From Sulfuriferula sp. (GTDB lineage Bacteria; Pseudomonadota; Gammaproteobacteria; Burkholderiales; Sulfuriferulaceae), in contig JARLJL010000009.1 of the NCBI GenBank assembly GCA_031291235.1, positions 372,208-436,207 on the forward strand: a stretch of DNA of 64,000 nucleotides, read 5' to 3'. The position numbers and the translations under genes are program-made. Below the pieces are notes generated by a model. The model was not told the origin of the DNA, did not search any database, and saw only the letters and a list, made by a program, of their open reading frames with translations. Of the stretch, positions 46,303 to 59,567 are shown piece by piece (within the stretch, counting starts at the first letter, position 1; every line of letters starts with the position of its first letter).

Positions 46303-47059
46303 AATATTCGCGATTACCAACCAAAAAGGTGGGGTTGGGAAAACCACGACCGCAGTTAATCTTGCGGCAAGTCTGTCAGCGTCCGGTTCGCGTGTGCTTT
46401 TAGTGGATCTGGATCCGCAAGGTAATGCAACGATGGGTTGCGGTGTAAACAAGAGGGAATTAAAGAAGAGCGTATACCATCTGCTGTTGGGATTGGAAAC
46501 GATAAGCACGATTAAAAAATATAGCGCAAATGGAAAATTTGACATATTGCCGGCCAATCGTGATTTGGCAGGAGCTGAAGTAGAGCTGGTAGACGAAAGT
46601 GGTCGAGAGATCAGGCTAAAAACGGCATTGACGGAAATAATTCAAGACTACGATTTTATACTTATAGATTGCCCGCCAGCATTAAATTTGTTGGCGGTTA
46701 ATGCATTGACAGCCGCAGATGCTGTAATGATTCCTATGCAGTGCGAATATTATGCGCTGGAAGGTGTGTCGGATCTGGTGAATACAGTTAAAAAAATACG
46801 CGGAAATTTTAATCCGCGCTTGGAAATCGAGGGATTGCTGCGAACCATGTTCGATCCCAGAAGTACATTGGCACAACAAGTTTCCGAACAACTTAAAAGT
46901 CATTTCGGCAATAAGGTATACGATACGGTTATTCCAAGAAATATACGACTGGCAGAAGCGCCAAGCTACGGCCAACCTGCATTGATGTACGATCCTGGAT
47001 CAAAAGGTGCTCAAGCCTATCTGGCACTGGCGCAGGAAGTTCTGACAAGACGAGTATGA
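46295..47059 (+). CDS. parA: Chromosome-partitioning ATPase ParA (Soj)
   Basis: A 254-residue Walker ATPase. The deviant Walker A KGGVGKTTTAVNLAASL (about residues 11-27), DLDPQGNATMG and FILIDCPPALNLL are the ParA/MinD-family motifs. It works with ParB bound to the two parS sites in this window to separate sister origins. Unlike the usual arrangement parB does not follow directly; a diguanylate cyclase gene lies between. Confidence 0.96.
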   Translation: MTKIFAITNQKGGVGKTTTAVNLAASLSASGSRVLLVDLDPQGNATMGCGVNKRELKKSVYHLLLGLETISTIKKYSANGKFDILPANRDLAGAEVELVDESGREIRLKTALTEIIQDYDFILIDCPPALNLLAVNALTAADAVMIPMQCEYYALEGVSDLVNTVKKIRGNFNPRLEIEGLLRTMFDPRSTLAQQVSEQLKSHFGNKVYDTVIPRNIRLAEAPSYGQPALMYDPGSKGAQAYLALAQEVLTRRV

Positions 47060-47105
47060 AACGAACATATTTGTGTCGCAATAACTACTGACAACAACAG
47101 CAGAT

Positions 47106-47129
47106 ATGCCATATTTCCAGATATGGCAT
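47106..47129. promoter_or_regulatory. Inverted repeat between parA and the diguanylate cyclase gene
   Basis: ATGCCATAT-TTCCAG-ATATGGCAT is a perfect 9-base-pair dyad 46 bases after parA and about 30 bases before the GGDEF start. No U-tract follows, so an operator or an RNA processing hairpin is as likely as a terminator. Confidence 0.4.
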
Positions 47130-47158
47130 CATGGTTGATAACGTAAGAGGTGTTGCAT

Positions 47159-48424
47159 ATGAACCGAAATTTGGATCGTAATATGGAGATGGACTCACAC
47201 GTATTTCTAAAATCGGTGCTGGCGGCATTCGTTATTTTAATCGGACTGGTTTTGACCCAAATCGGATATAGCATTAGTCAACTGGATGATTTACAGGATT
47301 CAATCGAGCAAACGACGACGCATCAGTTTGAGAAATTACGCCTATTGAATGAAGCTGAAACTATCGGCGATAGACGGGCGGGGTTGCTGGTAAAAATGAG
47401 CTTGAATAAGGATGAGGAAGAACGCCAGTTTGAGTATCTAGAATTTCAGCGTTATAACAATCAGGCATTAAATGCCATGCGGCAATTGATTCGAATTGAA
47501 AAAGATCCAAATGAGCAGATTTTGCTAAAAGAACAACTCATGAATCTGCAAAAAATTAAAACAGCCCAACTCGATGTAATAAATATGATTAAGGTAGGCA
47601 ATACTGAAGCGGCTCAGTTTCTGCTGCAAAGTACTGTTATGCAACAACAAAATACGATTAGAATGACATTTGTCAGCTTGCACGAACACCAGCAGTTGCA
47701 GGTGCAAAGAATGTTGGAAAAGGCAAAGGGTAAGTACTATGCGACACGTGGCGCCATATTATGGATGGGTTTGTTCGTTGTTATTGTTGTAATGGCAATC
47801 AGCTTTGTCGTTTGGCGCAGAGCAAGAAAACACGTAGGTAATATGGAAATTCGCTTGTTGAATGTCGAGGCAAGTAGATTACGGCTTCATAAAAAAGCAA
47901 CGCGGGACGCTTTGACAGGATTGGCAAATAAAAGTCAGCTAAACGGTTATTTGCAGCAGAAAATTCAGCAAACATCCAAACAAAAATCATTTGCCGTCAT
48001 GTATCTGGATCTGGACGGATTCAAAAAGGTTAATGACGAGTATGGTCATGCAGTAGGGGACCGTCTGCTATCGCTTGCTGCACAAAGAATGCAAGGTATG
48101 TTAAGAGAGCGTGACTTCATAGCTCGGGTGGGTGGTGATGAGTTTGTCATAATCATGCAGGACAGTGAAACAATTGAAATTATTACGTCCGTAGCAAACA
48201 AGCTGATTGCATTTCTGAGTGAGCCGTTTTGTATCGGCGCTGTCGTTTGCAGCATCGGCGTAAGCGTTGGCATATCGTTTTATCCGGAAAATGGAACGGA
48301 TGGTGCGCAATTGCTCCATAATGCAGATCAAGCCATGTATAAGGCAAAGCGTAACGGTAAAAACCGGTTCGTAATCTATAAGGCGGCTGAATTGGTTAAT
48401 GGCGATCAGTTAGAAGCAAGGTAA
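47159..48424 (+). CDS. Membrane-bound diguanylate cyclase (GGDEF) between parA and parB
   Basis: A 421-residue protein. Membrane helix (about residues 17-37), a helical periplasmic sensor region of about 150 residues (four-helix-bundle type, rich in Glu/Gln/Leu), a second helix (about 195-217), then a GGDEF domain (about 245-405). DALTGLANKSQL, MYLDLDGFKKVNDEYGHAVGDRLL and the intact active site RVGGDEFVIIM predict synthesis of cyclic di-GMP. No RxxD inhibitory site is evident just upstream of GGDEF (sequence reads LRERDFIARVGGDEF; RERD four residues earlier is a possible variant). AAGAGG precedes ATG 47159. Placement inside the par locus suggests, but does not prove, a functional link. Confidence 0.93.
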   Translation: MNRNLDRNMEMDSHVFLKSVLAAFVILIGLVLTQIGYSISQLDDLQDSIEQTTTHQFEKLRLLNEAETIGDRRAGLLVKMSLNKDEEERQFEYLEFQRYNNQALNAMRQLIRIEKDPNEQILLKEQLMNLQKIKTAQLDVINMIKVGNTEAAQFLLQSTVMQQQNTIRMTFVSLHEHQQLQVQRMLEKAKGKYYATRGAILWMGLFVVIVVMAISFVVWRRARKHVGNMEIRLLNVEASRLRLHKKATRDALTGLANKSQLNGYLQQKIQQTSKQKSFAVMYLDLDGFKKVNDEYGHAVGDRLLSLAAQRMQGMLRERDFIARVGGDEFVIIMQDSETIEIITSVANKLIAFLSEPFCIGAVVCSIGVSVGISFYPENGTDGAQLLHNADQAMYKAKRNGKNRFVIYKAAELVNGDQLEAR

Positions 48425-48445
48425 AAGATCGTGAAAGGAAGTTTG

Positions 48446-49285
48446 ATGAAAAAGGCACGAGGATTGGGACGCGGACTAGATGCACTTCTGGGTGAAGATG
48501 TATCTCCGGCTCTGATCGCACATGAATTGCAGAATGTCGCTGTAAATAAACTACAGTCTGGCAAGTATCAACCAAGAACAAAAATGGATGAGGTAAGCCT
48601 TGCAGCTTTAGCTGAATCCATTAAAACACAAGGACTGATGCAGCCAATACTTGTACGGGAAATCGCTAATCAGCAATTGGAAATTATTGCGGGGGAGCGG
48701 AGATGGCGTGCGGCGCAAATGGCTGGGTTAACAGAAGTACCGGTGCTGATAAAGTCGGTAGCTGATGAAGATGCATTGGCGATGGCGCTCATCGAAAACA
48801 TACAACGGGAAGATTTAAATCCGCTGGAAGAGGCGGCAGGCATACAAAGGCTGATTGATGAGTTCGGTATGACGCACCAGACGGCGGCAGAGGCTGTAGG
48901 ACGTTCGCGGAGTGCCGTTAGCAATTTGTTACGATTATTAAATTTGCAGCCGGAAATACAAACATTGGTGATGGACTCACAAATAGATATGGGACATGCT
49001 CGTTCCATATTATCGGCACCGGTTAATCAGCAACTGGGGATAGCGCACGAGGTTGTAAAGCGGCAATTATCCGTACGGGAAACGGAACGACTGGTAACCC
49101 GCATGCTCGCACCCGTACAGCAGCAGGAAGTAAAACAGGACAGAGACGTGGCGAATCTGGAAATAAGCCTGTCGGACAGACTGGGGACAAAAGTCGCAAT
49201 ACAAACGCGGAAAAACGGATCTGGAAAATTAATGATTGAATACGACAACAACGAGCAGTTAGACAATATAATCAATAAGTTATAA
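48446..49285 (+). CDS. parB: Chromosome-partitioning protein ParB (Spo0J)
   Basis: A 279-residue ParB. MKKARGLGRGLDALLGED at the start is the canonical ParB N-terminus, with a ParA-stimulating basic segment. The CTPase/ParB-N domain has KYQPR, GERRWRAAQMAGL and ENIQREDLNPLEEA, and the helix-turn-helix TAAEAVGRSRSAVSNLLRLLNL binds parS. ATG 48446 with AAAGGA upstream was preferred to a GTG 15 bases earlier. It should bind the parS sites at 36846 and 43655. Confidence 0.96.
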   Translation: MKKARGLGRGLDALLGEDVSPALIAHELQNVAVNKLQSGKYQPRTKMDEVSLAALAESIKTQGLMQPILVREIANQQLEIIAGERRWRAAQMAGLTEVPVLIKSVADEDALAMALIENIQREDLNPLEEAAGIQRLIDEFGMTHQTAAEAVGRSRSAVSNLLRLLNLQPEIQTLVMDSQIDMGHARSILSAPVNQQLGIAHEVVKRQLSVRETERLVTRMLAPVQQQEVKQDRDVANLEISLSDRLGTKVAIQTRKNGSGKLMIEYDNNEQLDNIINKL

Positions 49286-49327
49286 TTAAAACTTAATGTG
49301 TCGATGAGCGCTATATAAATCAAAGGG

Positions 49328-49357
49328 TTGCATAAAATAGACAGTGTAATGTATTAT
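49328..49357 (+). promoter_or_regulatory. Predicted promoter of the atp operon
   Basis: TTGCAT (49328-49333) and TATTAT (49352-49357) are 18 bases apart, 65 bases before atpI, in the 136-base spacer after parB. Confidence 0.45.
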
Positions 49358-49421
49358 CGCTGTCTAATTGCCTGGCCGACTGGCTTGGGCTACCTGAATT
49401 CGTGCAAAATAATGGTAGACG

Positions 49422-50691
<1,270 letters not shown>

Positions 50692-50733
50692 GATTTTGTT
50701 AATTGTTTTGCTTTTTTAATTGAGGAGTAGTAA

Positions 50734-50973
<240 letters not shown>

Positions 50974-51005
50974 ACTGCAACTTACAAACGTAGAAAGGTT
51001 CTGGC

Positions 51006-51476
51006 ATGAATATTAATGCTACCTTAATCGGACAATCCATAACGTTTTTCGTGTTTGTGTGGTTCTGCATGAAATTCGTATGGCCACCGATTATGCAAGC
51101 GCTCGTTGAGCGCAAAAAACAGATTGCAGACGGTTTGGCTGCAGGTGAACGCGGTAAGCATGAGCTGGAATTGGCTGCAAAGCGAGCCAGTGAAAACCTG
51201 CATGAGTCGAAACAAAAAGCGGCTGAGATTATCGCACAGGCAGAAAAGCGCGCTGTACAGTTGGTCGAAGAAGCGAAGAATGCTGCAAAAGCGGAAGGCG
51301 ATCGCATGATTGCAAGCGCTCAAGCAAGTGTTGCTCAAGAAACGGTGCGCGCCAAGGAAGCATTGCGTGCACAAGTAGCTGAACTGGCAGTAGCGGGTGC
51401 TGAAAAAATTCTGCGTCGTGAAATAGACGCAAAAGCACATGCTGACTTGCTCGTCGCGATACAGAACGAGCTGTAA
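51006..51476 (+). CDS. atpF: ATP synthase F0 subunit b
   Basis: A 156-residue peripheral stalk protein. One N-terminal membrane helix (about residues 5-25, [19 protein letters not shown]) is followed by a long Ala/Glu/Lys-rich coiled coil. It starts with [10 protein letters not shown], the usual subunit b N-terminus, and ends two bases before atpH. Confidence 0.97.
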   Translation: MNINATLIGQSITFFVFVWFCMKFVWPPIMQALVERKKQIADGLAAGERGKHELELAAKRASENLHESKQKAAEIIAQAEKRAVQLVEEAKNAAKAEGDRMIASAQASVAQETVRAKEALRAQVAELAVAGAEKILRREIDAKAHADLLVAIQNEL

Positions 51477-51478
51477 TC

Positions 51479-52015
51479 ATGGCTGAATTAGCAACTATTG
51501 CCCGTCCATATGCAGAGGCTGTGTTTCGTCTGGCCAAGGAAACCAATTCGCTGGCTTCCTGGGCAGAGCAATTAGCATTTGCGCAACTGGTCGCTGCCGA
51601 TAGCGAAATGCAGAGATTATCTGTAGATCCGAAAGTCGACAGCAGCCAGCTGAGTGAATTATTTTTGAGTGTCACTGGCAAAAACCTTAATGCCGAAGCG
51701 GGCAACTTTATCAAGTTGCTGATAGAAAACGGTCGGCTTAATGTACTGCCAGAAATTGTTACTCAATTTGAATCACTGAAAGCTAATGAGGGTGGCGTAC
51801 TAGAAGCGAGTGTAACTAGTGCGTTTGCCATGAGCACAGAACAAATTGCGGAACTGTCCGCCCGCCTTGAAAAAAAGTTTAATCGCAAAATCAACGCAAC
51901 TGTAACGGTAGATGCAGCCCTGATCGGCGGCGTAATCGTAATGGTAGGCGACGAAGTGTATGACGCTTCGGTGCGAGGTAAACTACAAGGCATGGCATAC
52001 GCGTTAAAACGTTAA
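51479..52015 (+). CDS. atpH: ATP synthase F1 subunit delta
   Basis: A 178-residue stalk subunit connecting F1 to subunit b. TIARPYAEAVFRLAKE at the start and INATVTVDAALIGGVIVMVGDEVYDASVRGKLQGM at the C-terminus are the delta signatures. Placed between atpF and atpA as in all proteobacterial atp operons. Confidence 0.96.
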   Translation: MAELATIARPYAEAVFRLAKETNSLASWAEQLAFAQLVAADSEMQRLSVDPKVDSSQLSELFLSVTGKNLNAEAGNFIKLLIENGRLNVLPEIVTQFESLKANEGGVLEASVTSAFAMSTEQIAELSARLEKKFNRKINATVTVDAALIGGVIVMVGDEVYDASVRGKLQGMAYALKR

Positions 52016-52037
52016 GAGATTCCGTTAGGAGCTATCA

Positions 52038-53579
52038 ATGCAACTCAATCCCACCGAGATCAGTGATCTCATTAAAAGTAAAATACAGAACCTTGCCGTA
52101 GCCGCAGAGTTGCGTACGCAAGGTACTGTCATGTCTGTAACGGACGGTATCGTTCGCGTGCACGGCCTGTCCGATGTGATGCAAGGGGAAATGCTGGAGT
52201 TTCCTGGCAACACCTTCGGTTTGGCGCTGAACCTGGAGCGCGACTCCGTCGGCGCCGTTGTGCTGGGTGAATACGAACATATTACTGAAGGCGATACGGT
52301 CAAGTGCACCGGACGTATTCTTGAAGTACCCATTGGTCCTGAACTGATTGGCCGCGTTGTTGATTCGCTGGGTCAGCCTATCGATGGTAAAGGCCCGATC
52401 AATACCAAGTTATCGTCGCCGATTGAAAAAATTGCGCCAGGCGTTATCCAACGTCAGTCGGTTACGCAACCGCTGCAAACCGGTTTGAAATCGGTTGACG
52501 CAATGGTGCCTATTGGACGCGGTCAGCGTGAGCTGATCATTGGCGATCGTCAAACGGGCAAAACGGCCGTTGCAGTTGATGCGATCATCAACCAAAAAGG
52601 TACCGGCGTAATTTGTATCTATGTTGCGGTTGGCCAAAAAGCATCGTCGATTGCCAACGTAGTGCGCAAGCTGGAAGAGCATGGTGCAATGGGGCACACC
52701 ATTGTGGTTGCAGCTACTGCTTCAGATTCTGCAGCAATGCAATATATTGCACCTTATGCGGGTTGCACCATGGGTGAGTATTTCCGTGATCGCGGCGAAG
52801 ACGCTTTGATTGTATACGATGACTTGACCAAGCAAGCTTGGGCATATCGTCAAATTTCGCTCTTGCTGCGTCGTCCGCCTGGTCGTGAAGCTTATCCCGG
52901 CGACGTTTTTTACTTGCACTCCCGCTTGCTGGAGCGCGCATCGCGCATCAATGCCGATTACGTCGAGAAGTTAACTGGCGGCGAAGTAAAGGGTAAAACC
53001 GGCTCTTTGACTGCATTGCCTGTGATCGAAACGCAAGCTGGTGACGTTTCTGCATTCGTGCCGACTAACGTGATTTCGATTACCGACGGCCAGATCTTCC
53101 TGGAAACCGATCTGTTTAATGCCGGCATACGACCAGCAATTAACGCCGGTTTGTCAGTGTCGCGCGTTGGCGGCGCTGCGCAAACCAAAGTGATTAAGAA
53201 GCTGGGTGGCGGTACTCGTCTGGCATTGGCCCAGTATCGCGAGTTGGCAGCATTTGCACAGTTTGCTTCTGATCTGGACGAAGCCACACGCAAGCAATTG
53301 GAACGCGGCAAACTGGTAACCGAGTTGATGAAGCAAAACCAGTATGCGCCTATGAATGTCGCAGAAATGGCTTTGACTCTGTTCGCAGTTAACAAAGGTT
53401 ATATGGACGACATCGATGTCAAGAAGACGCTTGCATTTGAAGCGGCGCTGGCATCTTCAGTGAAGTCCAAACACGGTGCGTTGATGGATAAAATGCAAAG
53501 CACTGGTGATATGCCTGCTGACGTTGAAGCTGCATTAACCAAGGCTATTGAGGAATTCAAGTCCTCAGCCGTTTATTGA
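52038..53579 (+). CDS. atpA: ATP synthase F1 subunit alpha
   Basis: A 513-residue regulatory nucleotide-binding subunit. It begins [19 protein letters not shown]; Walker A is [13 protein letters not shown] (about residues 169-181), and [15 protein letters not shown]-like [51 protein letters not shown] is the conserved catalytic-interface region. Length equals the E. coli protein. Confidence 0.98.
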   Translation: MQLNPTEISDLIKSKIQNLAVAAELRTQGTVMSVTDGIVRVHGLSDVMQGEMLEFPGNTFGLALNLERDSVGAVVLGEYEHITEGDTVKCTGRILEVPIGPELIGRVVDSLGQPIDGKGPINTKLSSPIEKIAPGVIQRQSVTQPLQTGLKSVDAMVPIGRGQRELIIGDRQTGKTAVAVDAIINQKGTGVICIYVAVGQKASSIANVVRKLEEHGAMGHTIVVAATASDSAAMQYIAPYAGCTMGEYFRDRGEDALIVYDDLTKQAWAYRQISLLLRRPPGREAYPGDVFYLHSRLLERASRINADYVEKLTGGEVKGKTGSLTALPVIETQAGDVSAFVPTNVISITDGQIFLETDLFNAGIRPAINAGLSVSRVGGAAQTKVIKKLGGGTRLALAQYRELAAFAQFASDLDEATRKQLERGKLVTELMKQNQYAPMNVAEMALTLFAVNKGYMDDIDVKKTLAFEAALASSVKSKHGALMDKMQSTGDMPADVEAALTKAIEEFKSSAVY

Positions 53580-53592
53580 TTGGATAACAATC

Positions 53593-54456
53593 ATGGCTTC
53601 AGGTAAAGAGATACGGACCAAGATCAAGAGCGTAGAAAATACGCGCAAGATCACTCGTGCTATGGAAATGGTGGCTGCAGCGAAAATGCGCAAAGCGCAG
53701 GAACGCATGCGTGCTGCTCGCCCATATGCCGAGAAAATAGGAAATGTTGCCGCTCATCTTTCCCAAGCCAATCCTGAATACAAGCATCCATTTGTAGTTA
53801 AGCGCGAAGCTGAAAAACGCGTCGGTTTGATAGTAGTTACTACGGATAAGGGCTTGTGTGGCGGTCTTAACACCAACGTATTGCGTTTGGTTGTAAACCA
53901 GTTGAAAAAATGGGATGCAGCGAAGCTGGGCGTGGATGTGACCGCAATAGGTAATAAGGGTTTGGGTTTTCTGCAACGCTCCGGGGCAAATGTGGTTTCA
54001 CATGTAGTGGCGCTGGGTGATACCCCGCATATAGAACGTCTGATAGGACCAGTTAAGGTCATGCTGGATGCCTATATGGAAGGGAAAATAGATGCGCTGC
54101 ACATAGTGTATAACCGCTTTGTGAACACAATGAAGCAAGAGCCAATGGTGCAGCAGGTATTACCGCTGTCTGCGCCAGAAGATGATAAGCCCGTTCATCA
54201 CTGGGATTACATTTACGAGCCGGAAGCAAAATCGGTGGTTGATGCTTTGTTGATTCGATATATCGAAGCGTTGATCTATCAGGCTGTGGCTGAAAATATG
54301 GCTTGCGAGCAAAGTGCGCGTATGGTTGCAATGAAGGCTGCTTCTGACAACGCCAAAAATGTGATTGGCGAGCTCAAACTGGTCTATAACAAGACCCGTC
54401 AAGCTGCCATTACTAAAGAACTCTCCGAGATCGTAGCTGGTGCTGCGGCCGTTTAA
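53593..54456 (+). CDS. atpG: ATP synthase F1 subunit gamma
   Basis: A 287-residue rotor subunit. It starts [36 protein letters not shown] (the N-terminal coiled coil) and ends with the matching C-terminal helix [40 protein letters not shown] 53593 was chosen over an upstream frame extension that overlaps atpA. Confidence 0.97.
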   Translation: MASGKEIRTKIKSVENTRKITRAMEMVAAAKMRKAQERMRAARPYAEKIGNVAAHLSQANPEYKHPFVVKREAEKRVGLIVVTTDKGLCGGLNTNVLRLVVNQLKKWDAAKLGVDVTAIGNKGLGFLQRSGANVVSHVVALGDTPHIERLIGPVKVMLDAYMEGKIDALHIVYNRFVNTMKQEPMVQQVLPLSAPEDDKPVHHWDYIYEPEAKSVVDALLIRYIEALIYQAVAENMACEQSARMVAMKAASDNAKNVIGELKLVYNKTRQAAITKELSEIVAGAAAV

Positions 54457-55863
<1,407 letters not shown>

Positions 55864-55922
55864 TCCCAGCCAGGGCGTAATTGCGGTTACGCCCGCTGAC
55901 CGTTCGCAGGGAAGAAAGATTT

Positions 55923-56345
55923 ATGGCAATGACCATACATGTAGATATAGTAAGTGCTGAAACAGCTTTGTTTTCTGGTGAAGCAGAGTACGTTATTGTG
56001 CCGGCAGAAATGGGTGAAGTAGGAATTTATCCTCGTCACACGCAGCTGCTGAGCAGAATCAAGCCTGGTTCCGTTCGTATCAAGAAACCTGACGTTGCTG
56101 AGGAAGAGCTGATTTATGTTTCGGGCGGCATGCTGGAGGTGCAGCCCTATGTGGTCACTATTCTGTCGGATACCGCTATTCGCGGCAAGGATCTGGATGA
56201 GTCACGCGCGCAGGAAGCTAAACGTTTGGCCGAAGAAGCAATGAAGAATCATTCATCGGCAATGGATTATGCAAAAGCGCAAGCAGAGCTGGCTGAAGCA
56301 ATCGCACAGATAGCAGCGATACAGAAGCTGAGAAAGCATTCGTGA
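55923..56345 (+). CDS. atpC: ATP synthase F1 subunit epsilon
   Basis: A 140-residue subunit coupling rotor to c-ring and inhibiting ATP hydrolysis. [43 protein letters not shown] is the beta-sandwich N-domain, and the C-terminal helical hairpin (about residues 90-138) is present. AGGGAAGAAAG precedes ATG 55923. It ends the atp operon, followed by a strong terminator. Confidence 0.97.
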   Translation: MAMTIHVDIVSAETALFSGEAEYVIVPAEMGEVGIYPRHTQLLSRIKPGSVRIKKPDVAEEELIYVSGGMLEVQPYVVTILSDTAIRGKDLDESRAQEAKRLAEEAMKNHSSAMDYAKAQAELAEAIAQIAAIQKLRKHS

Positions 56346-56370
56346 TTTGATTGATGTAAATCAACCTAAT

Positions 56371-56398
56371 AAAAAAGCAATCTCAGGATTGCTTTTTT
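56371..56398. terminator. Bidirectional rho-independent terminator
   Basis: AAAAAAGCAATC-TCAG-GATTGCTTTTTT is a perfect 12-base-pair hairpin with A- and T-tracts on its two sides, so it can end both the atp operon (plus) and the DUF3426 gene's operon (minus, ending at 56417). Confidence 0.9.
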
Positions 56399-56416
56399 AT
56401 TGTCCCTACAAAGAGA

Positions 56417-57295
56417 TTAATAAAATAACAACACTTTATACCCTGAAACCGAAATGCCATGTACATCCAGTAATAAATGAGCAGAGACGGCTTCATGTGC
56501 GGGAATGCCGCTTTTTTCATTGGCTGGCGGGATCAAAAACTGACTGGGCGTAAAATTGCGCTTGGCAATAACCTCATCCTGATCATTCGTCAGTGACAAT
56601 GCCACATTGGGTAATCCTATTCTCATATCGGATTCATTTTCCAGTCCGATGCGCACAGAAATTAAATCTGGATTTTTAGGGTCGACTTCAAATACGGTAT
56701 CAGTAATTTTGACCAGGTTGACATCTTTGGGCAAATCGATGCTGCAATTCGTTAATTTACAAAATTCATGCAATACAGGTTCAAGTTGCGGCACATTGGT
56801 AGCGAGTTCAACGCGATAAAATATTGAAAATTGCAAGATTAACAAACAAATCAGCAATAGCGAAAAAACGGACCACGCTAAAATATGCTTGCGAGGCGAT
56901 TTACTGCCGAACTGTATTGGATTAGCTTGTGCATGATCGTCTTCGGCAACATTTTCAGCGCTACTGATATGTTCATCCATTGGCATATCGACATTGAAAA
57001 GCGATTCAGCCGGTTGTATTTGTGTTGATTCTGGTTCTGAAATATCGACGATGACGGATGCATCTTCATCTGGCTGCGGAGGTGCAGGCAACTCGACGAT
57101 TGCATCAATGGGTTGATCTGCTGCACTGTCAGGCGAGTCGTTTTGTGTACCGGTGTCCACTTCAAAAGCATTTTGATGGGCATTAAACACCATGCCACAT
57201 ACGCCACATTGCACCATGCCCTTGGAGCCTGTAAGCGACGATTTACTCGCCCTGAATACAGTATGGCAGATGGGACATGTGGTTTGTAAAGTCAC
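56417..57295 (-). CDS. Zinc-ribbon and DUF3426 domain membrane protein
   Basis: A 292-residue protein. An MJ0042-type zinc ribbon (CPICHTVF ... CGVCGMVFNA, residues 8-40) is followed by an acidic, Pro/Gln-rich region, one membrane helix (about 137-160) and a periplasmic DUF3426 domain (about 170-290). Function is unknown although the architecture is conserved in betaproteobacteria. It overlaps prmA by four bases and is the last gene of the dsbD operon. Confidence 0.87.
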   Translation of the reverse strand: MTLQTTCPICHTVFRASKSSLTGSKGMVQCGVCGMVFNAHQNAFEVDTGTQNDSPDSAADQPIDAIVELPAPPQPDEDASVIVDISEPESTQIQPAESLFNVDMPMDEHISSAENVAEDDHAQANPIQFGSKSPRKHILAWSVFSLLLICLLILQFSIFYRVELATNVPQLEPVLHEFCKLTNCSIDLPKDVNLVKITDTVFEVDPKNPDLISVRIGLENESDMRIGLPNVALSLTNDQDEVIAKRNFTPSQFLIPPANEKSGIPAHEAVSAHLLLDVHGISVSGYKVLLFY

Positions 57296-58182
57296 GTAAA
57301 CTTATCTCCGGAAAGGCAAACCCAGCCTTCATCGCAACGCCATTGCGAAATATTAAACCATGGGCTATAGGCTGATATTACCTTGTCTGCCTGCTCGGCA
57401 AGGATACCAGACAAAACGATTTTGCCGCCTGGCAGGCACCTGTCGGCCAACAGTGGCGCTAAGGCAAGCAAGGGATTGGTTAAAATGTTAGCGATAACAA
57501 TTTCAGTACGCAAGCCTGGATCGGTTTCTGGAAGATAAAAATTGGCACATACAGCATTATTGGCGGCATTATCCCTGGCGGTAACGATAGCCTGAGGGTC
57601 AATGTCAACGCCGTATGTGTTGCCGGCACCAAACTTCAAAGCCGCAATAGCCAGAATGCCGGATCCGCACCCATAATCCAGAACGGATGCACTGACAGCA
57701 AGATGCTGATCTAGCCATTGCAGGCATAAGCGAGTAGTAGGATGCGAACCGGTGCCGAATGCCAAACCCGGATCGAGCTTAAGGTTAATGGCATGCACAT
57801 CAGGCGCATCGTGCCAACTGGGGATGATCCACAAACGTTCTGAGATGCGTATAGGATCGAATTCCGCCTGTGTTAGCCTGACCCAATCTTGTTCTTCGAC
57901 CGGCTCAATGGCATATGCTGAAAGCGCATAAGCACACTCGGTTGCAGCTGCCAGCAAAATCTTATGAACATTGGCCTTTTCTTCAAATAAGGCCACAACA
58001 TAATTATCACGCCATAATGCATCGACAGGCATGCCCGGTTCGCCGAAAATCGGCGCTTCGCCAGTTGTCCCTGCTGCGGCATCTTCTATGCTTACGGACA
58101 GGGCTCCAAGCGACATTAGGGCATCAGACAAACGATCTGCTTCATCAGCAGTGGCGGCTAGCTTTACCGATTGCCATGGCAT
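57292..58182 (-). CDS. prmA: Ribosomal protein L11 methyltransferase
   Basis: A 296-residue SAM enzyme that trimethylates L11. PWQSVKLAATADEADRLSDALMSLGALSVSIEDA is the substrate-binding N-domain, and LDYGCGSGILAIAALKFGA (about residues 166-184) the SAM motif; GTGSHPTTRLCLQWL and NILTNPLLALAP are PrmA signatures. It is nine bases downstream of accC, as in many proteobacteria. Confidence 0.95.
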   Translation of the reverse strand: MPWQSVKLAATADEADRLSDALMSLGALSVSIEDAAAGTTGEAPIFGEPGMPVDALWRDNYVVALFEEKANVHKILLAAATECAYALSAYAIEPVEEQDWVRLTQAEFDPIRISERLWIIPSWHDAPDVHAINLKLDPGLAFGTGSHPTTRLCLQWLDQHLAVSASVLDYGCGSGILAIAALKFGAGNTYGVDIDPQAIVTARDNAANNAVCANFYLPETDPGLRTEIVIANILTNPLLALAPLLADRCLPGGKIVLSGILAEQADKVISAYSPWFNISQWRCDEGWVCLSGDKFT

Positions 58183-58191
58183 AATAAATCC

Positions 58192-59544
58192 CTAGCTGTG
58201 AGTAGGTTTAGCCAGCTTTTGTTCAAGGTAATGTATGCTGGTACCGCCTTGAATGAAATTAGCGTCTTGCATCAAATCCTGATGTAGCAGAATATTCGTG
58301 TTGACGCCTTCGACAATCATTTCCATTAGCGCAGTGCGCATCCGTGCAATAGCTTGCTCACGCGTAGATCCATGCGCGAGTAATTTGCCTATCATGGAAT
58401 CGTAGTGCGGCGGTACAAAATAATTCTGATAAACATGCGAATCCACGCGTATGCCGGGACCGCCAGGTGCATGATAAGCAGTTATGCGCCCGGGCGAGGG
58501 AATAAACGTATACGGGTGCTCGGCATTGATACGACATTCAATTGCATGGCCACGAAACACAATATCTTTTTGCTTGTAACGTAATGCCTCACCGGCAGCA
58601 ATATGAATTTGCTCCTGTACGATATCCACGCCAGTAATCAACTCCGTGACCGGATGTTCTACCTGAACGCGGGTATTCATTTCTATAAAGAAAAACTCAC
58701 CGTCTTCATATAAAAACTCAAAGGTCCCCGCGCCGCGATAGCCAATTTTTCGACAGGCTGCGGCGCAGCGTTCGCCAATTTTGTCGCGTAATTTGGAATC
58801 AAGCCCAGGTGCCGGCGCTTCCTCCAGAATTTTCTGATGACGACGTTGCATCGAGCAGTCGCGTTCGCCAAGATGGATGGCATTGCCGTGCTCATCCGCC
58901 AGAACCTGTATTTCAATGTGCCTGGGTCTTTGCAGATAGCGCTCCATGTAGACAACCGGATTACCGAAAGCAGATTGCGCTTCGGCCTGGGTCATGGCAA
59001 CGGCATTGAGCAAGGCGCCATCGCTATGCACGACACGCATGCCGCGACCACCGCCGCCGCCAGCAGCCTTGATAATAATCGGGTAGCCAACTTCCTTGGC
59101 TATGCGCCGGATCTCTTCAGGATCATCGGGCAATGCGCCATCCGATCCGGGGACGCAAGGCACGCCGGACGCTTTCATGGCATCCTTTGCGGAAACCTTG
59201 TCGCCCATCAGACGTATGGTTTCGGGCCTCGGGCCGATAAACACAAACCCCGACGACTCGACGCGTTCCGCAAAATCTGCGTTTTCTGAAAGAAAACCAT
59301 AACCTGGGTGGATCGCCTCAGCATCGGTGAGTTCGGCTGCACTGATAATGGCAGGCACATTCAGATAACTTAACGAAGATGAGGCCGGACCGATGCAAAC
59401 AGATTCGTCTGCAAGCTTGACATATTTAGCATCTGCATCAGCCTCCGAATGGACAGCTACCGTTTTGATACCCATTTCGCGACAGGCCCGCTGGATACGC
59501 AAGGCAATCTCGCCGCGATTGGCGATAAGGATTTTTTCAAACAT
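58192..59544 (-). CDS. accC: Biotin carboxylase subunit of acetyl-CoA carboxylase
   Basis: A 450-residue ATP-grasp enzyme that carboxylates biotin on AccB using bicarbonate and ATP, the first step of fatty-acid synthesis. [62 protein letters not shown] and [16 protein letters not shown] are all intact. It lies 23 bases downstream of accB. Confidence 0.98.
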   Translation of the reverse strand: MFEKILIANRGEIALRIQRACREMGIKTVAVHSEADADAKYVKLADESVCIGPASSSLSYLNVPAIISAAELTDAEAIHPGYGFLSENADFAERVESSGFVFIGPRPETIRLMGDKVSAKDAMKASGVPCVPGSDGALPDDPEEIRRIAKEVGYPIIIKAAGGGGGRGMRVVHSDGALLNAVAMTQAEAQSAFGNPVVYMERYLQRPRHIEIQVLADEHGNAIHLGERDCSMQRRHQKILEEAPAPGLDSKLRDKIGERCAAACRKIGYRGAGTFEFLYEDGEFFFIEMNTRVQVEHPVTELITGVDIVQEQIHIAAGEALRYKQKDIVFRGHAIECRINAEHPYTFIPSPGRITAYHAPGGPGIRVDSHVYQNYFVPPHYDSMIGKLLAHGSTREQAIARMRTALMEMIVEGVNTNILLHQDLMQDANFIQGGTSIHYLEQKLAKPTHS

Positions 59545-59567
59545 GAGCGACCTGTGTATAGAGAGTG

